From the NCBI GenBank assembly GCA_964532405.1, contig CAZHIC010000036.1, forward strand, positions 1 to 22,725: a stretch of 22,725 bases of DNA. Reading direction: 5' to 3'. Below the pieces are notes generated by a model. It was not told the DNA's origin and did not search any database. It saw only the letters and a program-made list of their open reading frames with translations. The DNA comes from PALSA-1006 sp964532405. GTDB taxonomy: Bacteria; Pseudomonadota; Gammaproteobacteria; Burkholderiales; Gallionellaceae. The translations under genes were made by a program, and so were the position numbers. Of this stretch, positions 22,710 through 22,725 are shown one piece after another. How positions within the stretch are numbered: the stretch's first letter is position 1; each line of letters opens with the position of its first letter.

Positions 22710-22725
22710 AGATTTTCTCACGCGG

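Overview
The window reads as chromosomal DNA of a Betaproteobacterium, most likely of the Nitrosomonadales/Gallionellaceae type. This is inferred from gene order and protein style, not from a marker gene. Two blocks keep the order found in E. coli: queA-tgt-yajC-secD-secF, and nudJ-mnmA-purB (E. coli has hflD between mnmA and purB; here it is absent). Both are ordinary core chromosome.

Layout, left to right. (1) 134-2272 (-): a lipoprotein family-5 solute-binding protein with an extra C-terminal membrane helix. (2) 2389-4452 (+): three overlapping genes, namely a small low-complexity protein, the folate-binding Fe-S repair protein YgfZ, and a CbiM-like membrane protein. (3) 4586-8093 (-): a four-gene operon of two tandem DUF347/COG4705 membrane proteins followed by a QseB/QseC-like response regulator and sensor kinase. 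A 10-base direct repeat with an 11-base period lies just upstream of its putative promoter and looks like an operator for the encoded regulator. This block looks more AT-rich than its surroundings and is bordered by a probable IS21-type end remnant. (4) 8545-14602 (-): queA-tgt-yajC-secD-secF-dedA, covering queuosine tRNA modification, protein export and a DedA membrane protein. (5) 14688-14774 (+): tRNA-Leu(CAA), divergent from queA with closely spaced promoters. (6) 14882-18211 (+): an Asr-like Ala/Lys/His-rich exported protein with a strong terminator, then a Nudix hydrolase, mnmA and purB. (7) 18339-22584 (-): a large exported protein (beta-propeller repeats, two FN3 domains, transglutaminase-like domain, TPRs) and a small exported partner.

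A 24-base imperfect palindrome of fixed design (arms 5-1-5, 2-base loop, 5-1-5) occurs three times, always between genes: after dedA, between secD and secF, and directly in front of mnmA, where it also appears to supply the ribosome binding site. It behaves like a REP-type repeat.

The least explained parts are the DUF347 plus two-component operon with its operator-like repeat, and the large transglutaminase-like propeller protein with its small neighbour. No CRISPR array, rRNA, complete insertion sequence, phage or toxin-antitoxin pair was seen.
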